This document shows positions 1 to 5,830 of a stretch of 6,166 nucleotides of DNA, piece by piece (position 1 is the first letter of the stretch; each line of letters opens with the position of its first letter). Source of the stretch: an uncultured Bacteroidota bacterium (GTDB lineage: Bacteria; Bacteroidota; Bacteroidia; Chitinophagales; S012-47); assembly GCA_913062655.1 (NCBI GenBank), contig CAJXXO010000163.1:1-6166 (forward strand), written 5' to 3'. The position numbers were made by a program, and so were the translations under genes. Under the pieces are notes generated by a model, which worked only from the letters and a program-made list of their open reading frames with translations, made no database searches and was not told where the DNA came from.

Positions 1-290
1 GTAGAGCGCATGGCCTCTCGTTCGGCTTGAAGTTCTTCCGGCGTCTTGTCGCGAATGGTCCAGCCGAGTGTCCAAACACCGTCAATAAGCGTAGGCAAGC
101 TGTCGGGGATGGCTATCTGTGCTTTTGAGGGTGTCGGTTTTTCTGCCTGAGAAACAGGATAGACGCCCCACTGGGCAAGTGCCTCATTCGAGAGACGCTT
201 TGGGAAGCTGGTGTTTGGGTTGTCGCGGCGTAGATTTCCGACCGTGTAGGGATATTGGTCGATCTGGCCGTTTGTAGCTTTAACGAACAT
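1..290 (-). CDS. Phage-like small structural/tail-associated protein, C-terminus cut by the left edge
   Basis: A minus-strand frame starts at ATG 288-290 and stays open for 96 codons until it runs off the window. The protein begins MFVKATNGQIDQYPYTVGNL, followed by RRDNPNTSFPKRLS (residues 21-34), then LAQWGVYPV and, near residues 70-82, DGVWTLGWTIRD. From memory, the order 'short NG strand, YPYTVG.LRRDNPNTSFPK, YGVYPV, DGVW...W.v.D' is typical of small proteins in the structural gene clusters of tailed phages of marine and proteobacterial hosts; the exact virion role is not known to me. The start is supported by a strong Shine-Dalgarno sequence (AGAAAGGA, plus coordinates 299-306) 8 nt upstream. 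The Bacteroidota genes to the right lack such a site. The preceding minus-strand stop is only 21 nt away, which fits phage gene packing. I am fairly confident that it is coding, and moderately confident that it is phage-derived. Confidence 0.72.
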   Translation of the reverse strand, partial: MFVKATNGQIDQYPYTVGNLRRDNPNTSFPKRLSNEALAQWGVYPVSQAEKPTPSKAQIAIPDSLPTLIDGVWTLGWTIRDKTPEELQAEREAMRS

Positions 291-298
291 TGTGTCAG

Positions 299-306
299 TC
301 CTTTCT
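299..306 (-). promoter_or_regulatory. Strong Shine-Dalgarno site of the phage-like gene
   Basis: On the minus strand AGAAAGGA lies 8 nt before the ATG at 290. It fixes the start of that gene. It also stands out because none of the other starts in the window has a recognisable Shine-Dalgarno sequence, as is usual in Bacteroidota. Confidence 0.7.
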
Positions 307-311
307 GCTCG

Positions 312-485
312 TTAGGTCGGCTGAAGCTCGATTGCCACAGGATAAAAATATGGGTTTACAGGATTACTACCGTAAGAAATCGTCCAGTCCTCAGTTTTTG
401 GGCGTGGATCCTGCAACACATTCAAAACCAAAACCAAGAGAGTGCTTTTCCTGAAATTTCCAAAACTCACGGAAATACTTAATCT
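312..485 (-). pseudogene. 3' remnant of a second phage-like gene (no start, C-terminal end only)
   Basis: A minus-strand frame ends at TAA (plus 312-314), 21 nt before the start of the phage-like gene at 290. Its last residues read as convincing protein: TEDWTISYGSNPVNPYFYPV followed by AIELQPT and stop. Going upstream, the frame becomes hydrophobic and low in complexity (around LLVLVLNVL, plus about 414-443) and meets an in-frame TGA at plus 486-488. There is no ATG anywhere in between. I infer that only the C-terminal 30-40 residues belong to the original gene, and that the rest is sequence beyond a breakpoint that happens to stay open. The tight spacing to the next gene suggests the two once formed a phage gene cluster. 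No family is recognised, and the exact breakpoint cannot be read from the sequence alone. Confidence 0.42.
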
Positions 486-672
486 TCATAAAAGATTGCA
501 GAGTTCAAACTCTCTCAGTTTTTTGAAAATAGCTATGGTATTCGCTCGCTCAAGATTACCTTGACCTTGCAAGAGTGATCAAGCTAAGGTCCTGCCCAAA
601 ACATGACGTTTTCTATCACACAATTCTTGAAAAGCTGATCGTTACCGGTCGGCTTTTTCTCTTTTGCACCTA
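414..672. other. Gene-poor junction region
   Basis: I see no convincing complete gene, tRNA or CRISPR repeat here. A plus-strand frame stays open from 376 to the TGA ending at 564 and is rich in K, L, F and S, but it has no usable start before an ATG at about 535. It could be chance or the tail of a lost plus-strand gene. A short imperfect hairpin lies at 563-591 (GACCTTGC, 12-nt loop, GC-t-AAGGTC). The region ends in a terminator-like hairpin at 630-658 that works best on the plus strand. The region therefore looks like the trimmed 3' end of a plus-strand unit facing the amidase. Confidence 0.4.
630..658 (+). terminator. Rho-independent terminator hairpin, plus-strand oriented
   Basis: The left arm AAAAGCTGATCG (630-641) pairs with CGGTCGGCTTTT (646-657) around a TTAC tetraloop. 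This gives 12 bp including two G-U wobbles, followed by a T-rich tract (TTTTT, then CTCTTTT). On the minus strand the two wobbles become C-A mismatches, and the following T run is only four long. The hairpin therefore favours plus-strand transcription, although it lies 14 nt past the stop of the minus-strand amidase and may serve it weakly. No intact plus-strand gene precedes it in the window. Confidence 0.55.
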
Positions 673-2232
673 TTACAGCTCAGGCGCCACCCGATGCTTG
701 GTGGCTTGTTCATACGCATAGGCGATCTCGATCAGCGTAGGCTCACTCCAGGCTGTACCAAATATAGATACCCCCACTGGTAACCCGTCTACATACCCCA
801 TAGGTACGGTAATATTGGGATAGCCCGCAATAGCCGCAGGCGAAGAACTACCCAACTGGAAGTGATCCCCATTCACCCAATCGGTCTTCCAGGCCGGACT
901 ACCGGTAGGGGCTACAAAGGCATCCAGCTCATGCGCTGCCATAACGCGGTCTATACCTTCTTCCCGTGCCAACCGGGTGATCAAGGCCAATGCTTCCTGG
1001 TATTCTTCGCTGTCCAATCCTTCCTTCGCTTGTGCCATTTCCAGGTAGCGCTGGTCATAAAACTGCAGTTCAATAGGGTCCGAAGCGTTAAAAGCGATCA
1101 GCTCTTCCAAACTCTTAATCGGAGCATCAGGGCCCAGACTGGCAAAGTAGGTATTTAGGCCTTCTTTGTACTCATACAGCATTACGGTAAAGGACGCCCC
1201 TCCAATCTGTTGTTTCCATATGGCATCAATCGGTATGATCTCTGCCCCCTGGGCTTCCATAGCTGCTATGGCCTGGTGCATCAGCGAGTCGACTTTGTAA
1301 TGTGCACCCATGGGCTGCTGGTACCACCCGATGCGTTTGCCTTGGAGGCCGCTTTCCTGTAAAAATGGCGTGTAATCGTCTAAAAAATGACCTTGGCTGG
1401 CCAGGGTCTTGCTATCCGCAGAGTCCACACCCGTCAAAGCCCCCAGGCCAATTGCTGCATCCTCTACCGTACGTGCCATGGGACCCGGTGTATCTTGCGT
1501 AAAAGAGATGGGTATCACCCCCGACCGACTTACCAAGCCAACGGTGGGCTTGATGCCAACCACGCCATTGGCATGGGCCGGACAAACGATGGAACCGTTG
1601 GTCTCCGTGCCGATGGCGAGCACGGCCAGGTTGGCGGCTACAGCCACACCCGATCCCGAGCTGGAGCCACACGGATTGCGACTGGTATCGTAAGGATTTT
1701 TTGTTTGTCCCCCTACTCCACTCCAGCCACTGGAGCTCATTTCCCCCCGGAAGTTGGCCCACTCGCTCAAGTTGGCCTTACCAATGATCACGGCTCCGGC
1801 TTCGCGAAGTTGGCTGGCCACATAGCTATCCTGCAACGGAAAGGAATTCGCCAGTGCACGACTGCCTGCTGTGGTGGGCATTTTATCGTGGGTGTCAATA
1901 TTATCTTTCAATACCACCGGAATACCATGCAATGGCCCTCGGGTCTTCCCTTCCTTGCGCTCCTTGTCTAATTCCTGGGCAATCGACAAAGCGTCCGGGT
2001 TGACCGATAGGATAGCATTCAATTGTGGTCCGGCATCGTCAATAGCGGCAATTCGATCGAGGTATTGCTGCACCACCTCCTCTACCGTAAGGCTGCCATC
2101 TGCATACGCAGCCTGCAGTTGGGGCACTGTGTATGCTGGCAAAGGCCCTGTTGTAGATGCTGTTCCTTCGTTTTCATTTGTGCATGCCCAAAAGCACAAG
2201 TACACTACCAGAAGCGCATACCCTATTCTCAT
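673..2232 (-). CDS. Amidase-signature family hydrolase, predicted lipoprotein
   Basis: The 519-residue protein belongs to the amidase signature family, serine hydrolases that cleave C-N amide bonds with a Ser-cisSer-Lys triad. The triad is visible: Lys109 in GIPVVLKDNID, the cis-Ser at about 190 in CGSSSGSG (188-195), and the nucleophile Ser214 in GTETNGSIVCP, 24 residues after the cis-Ser as in known members. GVVGIKPTVGLVSRSGVIP follows, and the C-terminal ITVPMGYVDGLPVGVSIFG is the usual family ending. The GSSSGSG...TNGSIVCP version resembles bacterial peptide amidases, but the substrate is not settled by sequence. The N-terminus is a hydrophobic leader ending in FWAC at Cys17, followed by TNENEG. 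This suggests a periplasmic or surface lipoprotein, although the lipobox is imperfect. Length is normal and no residue of the triad is missing. The STAS-like gene lies 82 nt upstream in the same direction, too far apart to prove an operon. Confidence 0.93.
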   Translation of the reverse strand: MRIGYALLVVYLCFWACTNENEGTASTTGPLPAYTVPQLQAAYADGSLTVEEVVQQYLDRIAAIDDAGPQLNAILSVNPDALSIAQELDKERKEGKTRGPLHGIPVVLKDNIDTHDKMPTTAGSRALANSFPLQDSYVASQLREAGAVIIGKANLSEWANFRGEMSSSGWSGVGGQTKNPYDTSRNPCGSSSGSGVAVAANLAVLAIGTETNGSIVCPAHANGVVGIKPTVGLVSRSGVIPISFTQDTPGPMARTVEDAAIGLGALTGVDSADSKTLASQGHFLDDYTPFLQESGLQGKRIGWYQQPMGAHYKVDSLMHQAIAAMEAQGAEIIPIDAIWKQQIGGASFTVMLYEYKEGLNTYFASLGPDAPIKSLEELIAFNASDPIELQFYDQRYLEMAQAKEGLDSEEYQEALALITRLAREEGIDRVMAAHELDAFVAPTGSPAWKTDWVNGDHFQLGSSSPAAIAGYPNITVPMGYVDGLPVGVSIFGTAWSEPTLIEIAYAYEQATKHRVAPEL

Positions 2233-2263
2233 GTCTACTACTGTTTCGTTGGAGGGAGGGGGC

Positions 2264-2271
2264 TAAAATTA
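2264..2271 (-). promoter_or_regulatory. Possible Bacteroidota -7 box upstream of the amidase
   Basis: TAATTTTA on the minus strand matches seven of eight positions of the Bacteroidota -7 consensus TAnnTTTG and lies 31 nt before the amidase ATG. No clear -33 TTTG is seen at the expected distance, so this is a weak call. It would allow the amidase to be transcribed separately from the gene before it. Confidence 0.3.
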
Positions 2272-2314
2272 CAAGGAAATAATTACCGGCATACTGTCGT
2301 CCCACTACTCATGC

Positions 2315-2731
2315 TCAGGCAGTTAGTGTGGTAGCCAGATCGGAATTCAATACATCATAAGTTTCCAAGTCCAATCCGGCATAGGTCAGCGCATCCTCCA
2401 GGTCATTGAATAACTTGACGGTTTGCGGCTGTACCTCTTTTTGGTACATGAAGGCGAGTGTCGTTTCAATAGGTGCTTCAATAAGGATGACCACTTTGGC
2501 ACGCGAACTCATGCTTTGCTGATCGAAGAATTGTATCATCTGCATCAGCTCGGCCTCTGTCATTTGCACATCGGCCTCTCGAATATCCATGAAGATGTTA
2601 AACTCCGGGTCATAGGCTGGATCTTCCCATATCTGTTGAAAGATATGCATGGTATTTTCAGTGGTAACTTGCCCCGCAAGTAACTCGAGAATATAGCGCT
2701 GCTGCCGGTCTATGTGGTAGGTGAGTTGCAC
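2315..2731 (-). CDS. SpoIIAA/STAS-like small cytoplasmic protein
   Basis: This is a 138-residue acidic protein without a signal peptide or membrane segment. The pattern fits the small SpoIIAA-like/STAS fold common in Bacteroidota: a first strand pair with a turn (YHIDRQQRYILELLAGQVTT, residues 5-24), a helix before WEDPAYDPEFN, the strand IFMDIREADV (46-55), a helix rich in Met and Gln, the strand AKVVILIEAP (78-87), and a final VKLFNDLEDALTYAGL (105-120) typical of the last strand and helix. Proteins of this fold usually mediate protein-protein interaction or bind small ligands; no specific role can be given. The start is GTG (plus 2729-2731): no in-frame ATG exists between it and an upstream stop, and the next ATG (residue 28) would remove the first strands. 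The fold assignment is inference by pattern; that it is coding is well supported. Confidence 0.8.
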   Translation of the reverse strand: MQLTYHIDRQQRYILELLAGQVTTENTMHIFQQIWEDPAYDPEFNIFMDIREADVQMTEAELMQMIQFFDQQSMSSRAKVVILIEAPIETTLAFMYQKEVQPQTVKLFNDLEDALTYAGLDLETYDVLNSDLATTLTA

Positions 2732-2736
2732 TATAA

Positions 2737-2744
2737 CAATAGTA
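2737..2744 (-). promoter_or_regulatory. Possible -7 box of the STAS-like gene
   Basis: TACTATTG on the minus strand matches seven of eight positions of TAnnTTTG and ends 5 nt before the GTG start. If it is used, the transcript would begin at or within a few bases of the start codon. There is no clear -33 element. Confidence 0.25.
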
Positions 2745-2780
2745 GGTAAATCCGCCTTTAGAATGATTCTGAATTATCGA

Positions 2781-2809
2781 TTGAGCCTACGAAAGATTGG
2801 GTATCTTTC
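2781..2809 (+). promoter_or_regulatory. Putative Bacteroidota promoter of the LETM1-like gene
   Basis: TTG at 2781-2783 and TATCTTTC at 2802-2809 (seven of eight matches to TAnnTTTG) are separated by 18 nt, close to the usual spacing of the -33 and -7 elements. The -7 box ends 5 nt before the ATG at 2815, so transcription would start almost at the start codon and the mRNA would be leaderless or nearly so. Confidence 0.4.
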
Positions 2810-2814
2810 CAAAC

Positions 2815-3249
2815 ATGGCTACTTCCGATTCCCCGGACACGATTCAAGAACGCTATCGGCCCTACCATGGTGAGGAAACTTCATCTAATTACACGTTGGC
2901 CGAAAAAGCAGTTAATGCTTTGTGGAAAGGCATCGCATTTCTAAAGGAGGGGGTGATGCAGGAAAAGTCGCAAACGCAGCAGATGGGGCATACTTTTTTT
3001 CGCCTGTTGGCCGACAAGTTGCAACTCGATAAGCGAACCGAGCCCCCCACACCAGAAGAAGTGCGCGAAGCCATGCAGCAATTGAAAGATGTCGGTAAGC
3101 TCTCCTTTTTTATTTCTTTTTCACTGTTACCCGGTGGGGGAGCATTACTCATTACGCTGGAACTCCTGGCCCGCAGAATGGGCATTACCTGGTTTTCGTT
3201 TGTGCCCTCTTCTTTTCGGCCGCCTGACGAGGATGCTACGGCACCATGA
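2815..3249 (+). CDS. LETM1-like small protein with one hydrophobic segment
   Basis: The chosen start is ATG 2815, giving 144 residues. An in-frame TTG at 2797 would overlap the putative promoter and adds nothing conserved. The N-terminal two thirds are polar and helical (ALWKGIAFLKEGVMQEKSQT near 35-54; TPEEVREAMQQLKDVGKLSF near 79-98). One hydrophobic stretch follows (FFISFSLLPGGGALLITLEL, 98-117), and then FVPSSFRPPDE. The order 'LKDVGK, hydrophobic segment with PGG, PSSFR' resembles the core of LETM1-like/ribosome-binding-domain proteins seen in Bacteroidota, such as those annotated LETM1-related. It is much shorter than mitochondrial LETM1, so the eukaryotic ion-exchange function should not be transferred. 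It converges with the T9SS hydrolase gene and their 3' ends overlap by 14 nt. Confidence is high for coding and moderate for the family. Confidence 0.75.
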   Translation: MATSDSPDTIQERYRPYHGEETSSNYTLAEKAVNALWKGIAFLKEGVMQEKSQTQQMGHTFFRLLADKLQLDKRTEPPTPEEVREAMQQLKDVGKLSFFISFSLLPGGGALLITLELLARRMGITWFSFVPSSFRPPDEDATAP

Positions 3250-4531
3250 TCTTACTACGATACAACGGATGCCCGGCTACTTCGTAAGTAAGCAAATAGA
3301 TACCCGCTGCCTGCGGTACTGGCATATTGACATAGCTGGGCTGTGCCGAAATCGCAGCCAGCCGCTGCCCTGACAGACTATACAGTACAAATTGACCGCT
3401 ACCTGTCGCATTGTGTCGTATAGTAAGCTGATGACGAACCCAAGTAGGGTGCACGATACGCAGAGGGTGGGCTGCCGCTGCGGAAGTTCCTATCAGTTTA
3501 TCTACCTCCACTTCCATTTTTACCGGTAAGTGATCACTGATGTCGTACAAGGTCTGCGCGATCACTGAAGGCAAGCTATTGTTGTTGACGTCCAGCTCCT
3601 GGTTATAGTCGTTGCCATCCTGGCCAAGAGCACGGTAACTGTTGTCGATGTAACGAAAATCATTGGTAGGAGCCAGCACTGGAAACTGCGCCAGGATGAA
3701 GTCGAAACGATCATCCAGGCCACCACCAGAGAAACAGCCCCCGTTGGTGTTGCTGGATCGTGTCGACTGCGTGTGGTAGAAACGGTAGGCACTGTTGCTG
3801 TTCCAGTTGCCCAATTGATCAATGGGATCATAAAAGCGTACGCTCTGATCGCTGTAACTGACCAGGTTTTGAAAGCCCGTTTCCCCACTGGTGTACACAT
3901 TCAGGTCGCCTGCCAGCAACACATTGCCCCGGATCGCATTATTGGAGAGGTATTGCATAAGGGCATTGGTCGCTGCCGCCCGATCGGCTGCATCACTGCT
4001 GGAATTGCCTGCCTTCAGGTGAGCGGCCACTACCGTGAAAAATACCGTATCTGACCCTGCGGTAAGGTTGGGGTCCTTGTAGTACATGTGGTAAATGTCG
4101 ATCACCCGCACGAGGAATTGATTACTCAAATCGCGGGTTACCGCTTCCTGCCGGAGCAAGCCTACCTTTTCGCTGTCGTAATACAACATATTTACCAGCG
4201 AAGAGAAACTGTTATTGGAAAAGTTAGCTGAGCGATAGGCCGTTTCACCATTGACATTCAGTACATTATCCTGAATGAAAGCGTAACTGTTTTGAGGGCT
4301 GGCACTGATCTCCTGGCACACGAGCACATCAGGCTTGTAGTAGAGAAACAGGGTGCGCAGAGCCGCCTCCTTATCCGAGCTATTATTGGTCACATTGGTG
4401 CATTGATTGGTCGTATTGCGGTAGTTCAGCAGGTTGTAGGACATGAACTTAAGCGTATCGGCCAACTGGGCTTCCGCGGTCAGGCTGGTCAGGATGAGTA
4501 GCATCCCAAATAAAAGGAGGCGAATGTTCAT
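3236..4531 (-). CDS. Secreted endonuclease/exonuclease/phosphatase-family hydrolase with T9SS sorting domain
   Basis: The 431-residue protein starts with a classical signal peptide (MNIRLLLFGMLLILTSLTAE, cleavage near Ala-Gln 21-22). Residues 27-343 form an endonuclease/exonuclease/phosphatase (DNase I-like) domain with the expected metal and catalytic motifs: FMSYNLLNYRN (Asn33), PDVLVCQE (Glu74), AAHLKAG (His171), LAGDLNVY (Asp209, Asn211), DDRFDFILAQ (Asp277) and ISDHLPV (Asp333, His334). All core residues are present, so it should be active, but nuclease and phosphoesterase activities cannot be told apart by sequence. After an alanine-rich linker (349-355), residues about 357-431 look like a T9SS type A sorting domain (FVLYSLSGQRL, AGIYLLTYEV, terminal SKIMVP), implying export across the outer membrane by type IX secretion. 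The gene is divergent from the UPF0104 gene and overlaps the LETM1-like gene's 3' end by 14 nt. Scavenging of extracellular DNA or phosphate is a plausible role (inference). Confidence 0.92.
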   Translation of the reverse strand: MNIRLLLFGMLLILTSLTAEAQLADTLKFMSYNLLNYRNTTNQCTNVTNNSSDKEAALRTLFLYYKPDVLVCQEISASPQNSYAFIQDNVLNVNGETAYRSANFSNNSFSSLVNMLYYDSEKVGLLRQEAVTRDLSNQFLVRVIDIYHMYYKDPNLTAGSDTVFFTVVAAHLKAGNSSSDAADRAAATNALMQYLSNNAIRGNVLLAGDLNVYTSGETGFQNLVSYSDQSVRFYDPIDQLGNWNSNSAYRFYHTQSTRSSNTNGGCFSGGGLDDRFDFILAQFPVLAPTNDFRYIDNSYRALGQDGNDYNQELDVNNNSLPSVIAQTLYDISDHLPVKMEVEVDKLIGTSAAAAHPLRIVHPTWVRHQLTIRHNATGSGQFVLYSLSGQRLAAISAQPSYVNMPVPQAAGIYLLTYEVAGHPLYRSKIMVP

Positions 4532-4535
4532 ACTG

Positions 4536-4543
4536 CAAAGCTA
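4536..4543 (-). promoter_or_regulatory. Perfect Bacteroidota -7 box of the T9SS hydrolase gene
   Basis: TAGCTTTG on the minus strand matches TAnnTTTG exactly and ends 4 nt before the ATG at 4531. The start of transcription would fall at about the start codon. No clear -33 TTTG is found 17-23 nt upstream. No Shine-Dalgarno sequence is present. Confidence 0.45.
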
Positions 4544-4648
4544 ACACAATGGTGGTGGTTGGTCATTTTCCCGATAATAAAGCCGATGCTGGCGAACAAA
4601 AGGGCAGAAGCGGGCTTTGTATTCGCTTTAACGTAATCCTAACGCATA

Positions 4649-4660
4649 TTGCCATGGCAA
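4649..4660 (+). promoter_or_regulatory. 12-bp perfect palindrome in the UPF0104 promoter
   Basis: TTGCCATGGCAA reads the same on both strands and ends 5 nt before the -7 box at 4666-4673, where a repressor or activator dimer could act. About one or two such 12-mers are expected by chance in a window this size, so only its position makes it a candidate operator. Confidence 0.3.
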
Positions 4661-4665
4661 AGGTG

Positions 4666-4673
4666 TAATTTTG
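4666..4673 (+). promoter_or_regulatory. Perfect Bacteroidota -7 box of the UPF0104 gene
   Basis: TAATTTTG matches TAnnTTTG exactly and lies 12 nt before the ATG at 4686. A TTG at 4649-4651 is only 14 nt upstream, closer than the usual -33 spacing, and overlaps the palindrome. The predicted 5' leader is only a few bases long. Confidence 0.45.
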
Positions 4674-4685
4674 CCGCCTGCAAGT

Positions 4686-5783
4686 ATGACCGAACCCGCC
4701 AAACAAGAGCTACGAGGCCTGTCTCAACGTAACATCTACATTGCCTTAGCGATAGGTTTGGTGGTGTCTGGGTTTCTCATCTACCGCACCTTCGATTACG
4801 AAGCCTTTACCGCCATTCGGTGGAGCAATGAATTGCTGCTCTTCCTGGGGTTGTCCCTGTTGCTGATGGTGATTCGCCACTTTCTGTACATGTACCGGGT
4901 GTGGTTGGTAACGGGCAAGCAAATGCGGTTTCGACAGGCTTTCGAATCGATCGTCATGTGGGAGTTTGCCTCTGCAGCTACGCCCGGCATTGTGGGAGGG
5001 GCAGCCGTGGCCATGTTTATCCTCAATAAGGAGAAGATTTCCATGGGCAAGAGCACCGGCTCGGTGATGCTCATCACCTTCATGGACAACCTCTTTTTCA
5101 TTGTTGCAGCCATTGTACTTTTTGCTTTGGTGGGGCTCGAGTCGATGTTTGCCATCTCTGAAGGGTGTGGCGAAGAGATGAACTTGCCTATTCTCGGCTA
5201 CATTGGCGGCATTCAATACATTTTTCTGCTCGGTATCAGCTTCTCCGCCCTGCTTTCCAGCTTGCTGGTGTGGGGCCTACTCGGCAATCCACGTGCCCTC
5301 AAGTTATTGCTGCTCAACATCACCAAGTGGAAGCTATTCAGCCGCTGGCGCGAAAAAGCCAAGGAAGTGGGGGACGACATCATTGTTACTTCGAAAGAAT
5401 TCCGCGGCAAGAAAATCGGCTTTTGGCTACGCGTATTTGTAGTGACCACACTGGCGTGGAGTTGTAAATACCTGGTGGTCAATGCCCTGATCACTGCCTT
5501 TGGCGATGTAAATGCCTGGGATCAGGTGGTCATCATGTCGCGCATGCTGGTATTGTGGCTGGTGATGCTGATTCCGCTGACACCCGGTAGCAGTGGCCTG
5601 GCCGAATTGACTTTCCTCGCGCTCATGTGCAGCTATGTAGATGCAGGACTAGCCGGTACCATTACCTTCCTGTGGCGCATGCTCACCTACTACCCCTACC
5701 TCATTCTGGGGGCCTTGCTGATGCCCCGTTGGCTGGCGCGGGTGTACAACCGAAAGCGGAAGTCGAGATTTTCGTTGAAGTAA
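4686..5783 (+). CDS. UPF0104/lysylphosphatidylglycerol-synthase-TM family integral membrane protein
   Basis: The 365-residue polytopic inner-membrane protein starts at ATG 4686. An in-frame TTG at 4671 lies inside the -7 box and is rejected as a start. Hydrophobic segments are visible near residues 17-33, 50-66, 96-113, 126-149, 172-197, 248-268, 283-300, 305-326 and 330-347. Family landmarks are SAATPGIVGGAAVAMFILNK (96-115), FMDNLFFI (132-139), IPLTPGSSGLAELTF (296-310) and FLWRMLTYYPYLILGA (328-343). This is the flippase-like membrane module related to the transmembrane half of MprF. There is no aminoacyl-transferase domain, so it cannot make lysyl-PG by itself. Stand-alone members are thought to move or bind lipids, but the substrate is unknown. 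The C-terminus is strongly basic (RKRKSRFSLK), and a cytoplasmic loop near 213-245 is rich in charge. The ATPase gene follows after 79 nt. Confidence 0.9.
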   Translation: MTEPAKQELRGLSQRNIYIALAIGLVVSGFLIYRTFDYEAFTAIRWSNELLLFLGLSLLLMVIRHFLYMYRVWLVTGKQMRFRQAFESIVMWEFASAATPGIVGGAAVAMFILNKEKISMGKSTGSVMLITFMDNLFFIVAAIVLFALVGLESMFAISEGCGEEMNLPILGYIGGIQYIFLLGISFSALLSSLLVWGLLGNPRALKLLLLNITKWKLFSRWREKAKEVGDDIIVTSKEFRGKKIGFWLRVFVVTTLAWSCKYLVVNALITAFGDVNAWDQVVIMSRMLVLWLVMLIPLTPGSSGLAELTFLALMCSYVDAGLAGTITFLWRMLTYYPYLILGALLMPRWLARVYNRKRKSRFSLK

Positions 5784-5784
5784 C

Positions 5785-5799
5785 CTTGAAGCCTTCAAG
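5785..5799. repeat. Short inverted repeat after the UPF0104 stop
   Basis: CTTGAAG-C-CTTCAAG is a perfect 7-bp inverted repeat around one base, starting 2 nt after the stop codon. It could form a small hairpin, but no T tract follows, so it is not a standard terminator. It may be a weak 3'-end structure or chance. Confidence 0.3.
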
Positions 5800-5830
5800 A
5801 ATCAAACAAATTTCACAATTAGGCGTACTT

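Noticed and set aside
255..482. Plus-strand open frame of 75 codons
   Set aside because: It overlaps the well-supported minus-strand phage-like gene start and remnant, matches no family I know, and spans the proposed junction.
484..525. Short hairpin AGAGT-TCAA-ACTCT followed by TTTTTT
   Set aside because: A 5-bp AT-rich stem is too weak and the T run is separated from it by five bases, so it is not called as a terminator.
563..591. Imperfect hairpin GACCTTGC...GC-t-AAGGTC considered as a terminator or attachment site
   Set aside because: It has a bulge, a 12-nt loop and no T tract, and no second copy was seen in the window; kept only as a possible part of a small RNA.
1387..1971. Long plus-strand open frame (194 codons) inside the amidase gene
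   Set aside because: It is antisense to a conserved catalytic core with all amidase motifs; its product has no recognisable domain and reads as a shadow.
2797..2814. Alternative TTG start of the LETM1-like gene
   Set aside because: It would place the start codon upstream of the putative -7 box and adds six non-conserved residues; ATG 2815 is preferred.
4671..4685. Alternative TTG start of the UPF0104 gene
   Set aside because: The codon lies inside the perfect -7 box; ATG 4686 is preferred.
4746..5216. Minus-strand open frame (156 codons) inside the UPF0104 gene
   Set aside because: The His/Gln/Lys-rich translation is typical of the antisense of a hydrophobic membrane protein; no motif is seen.
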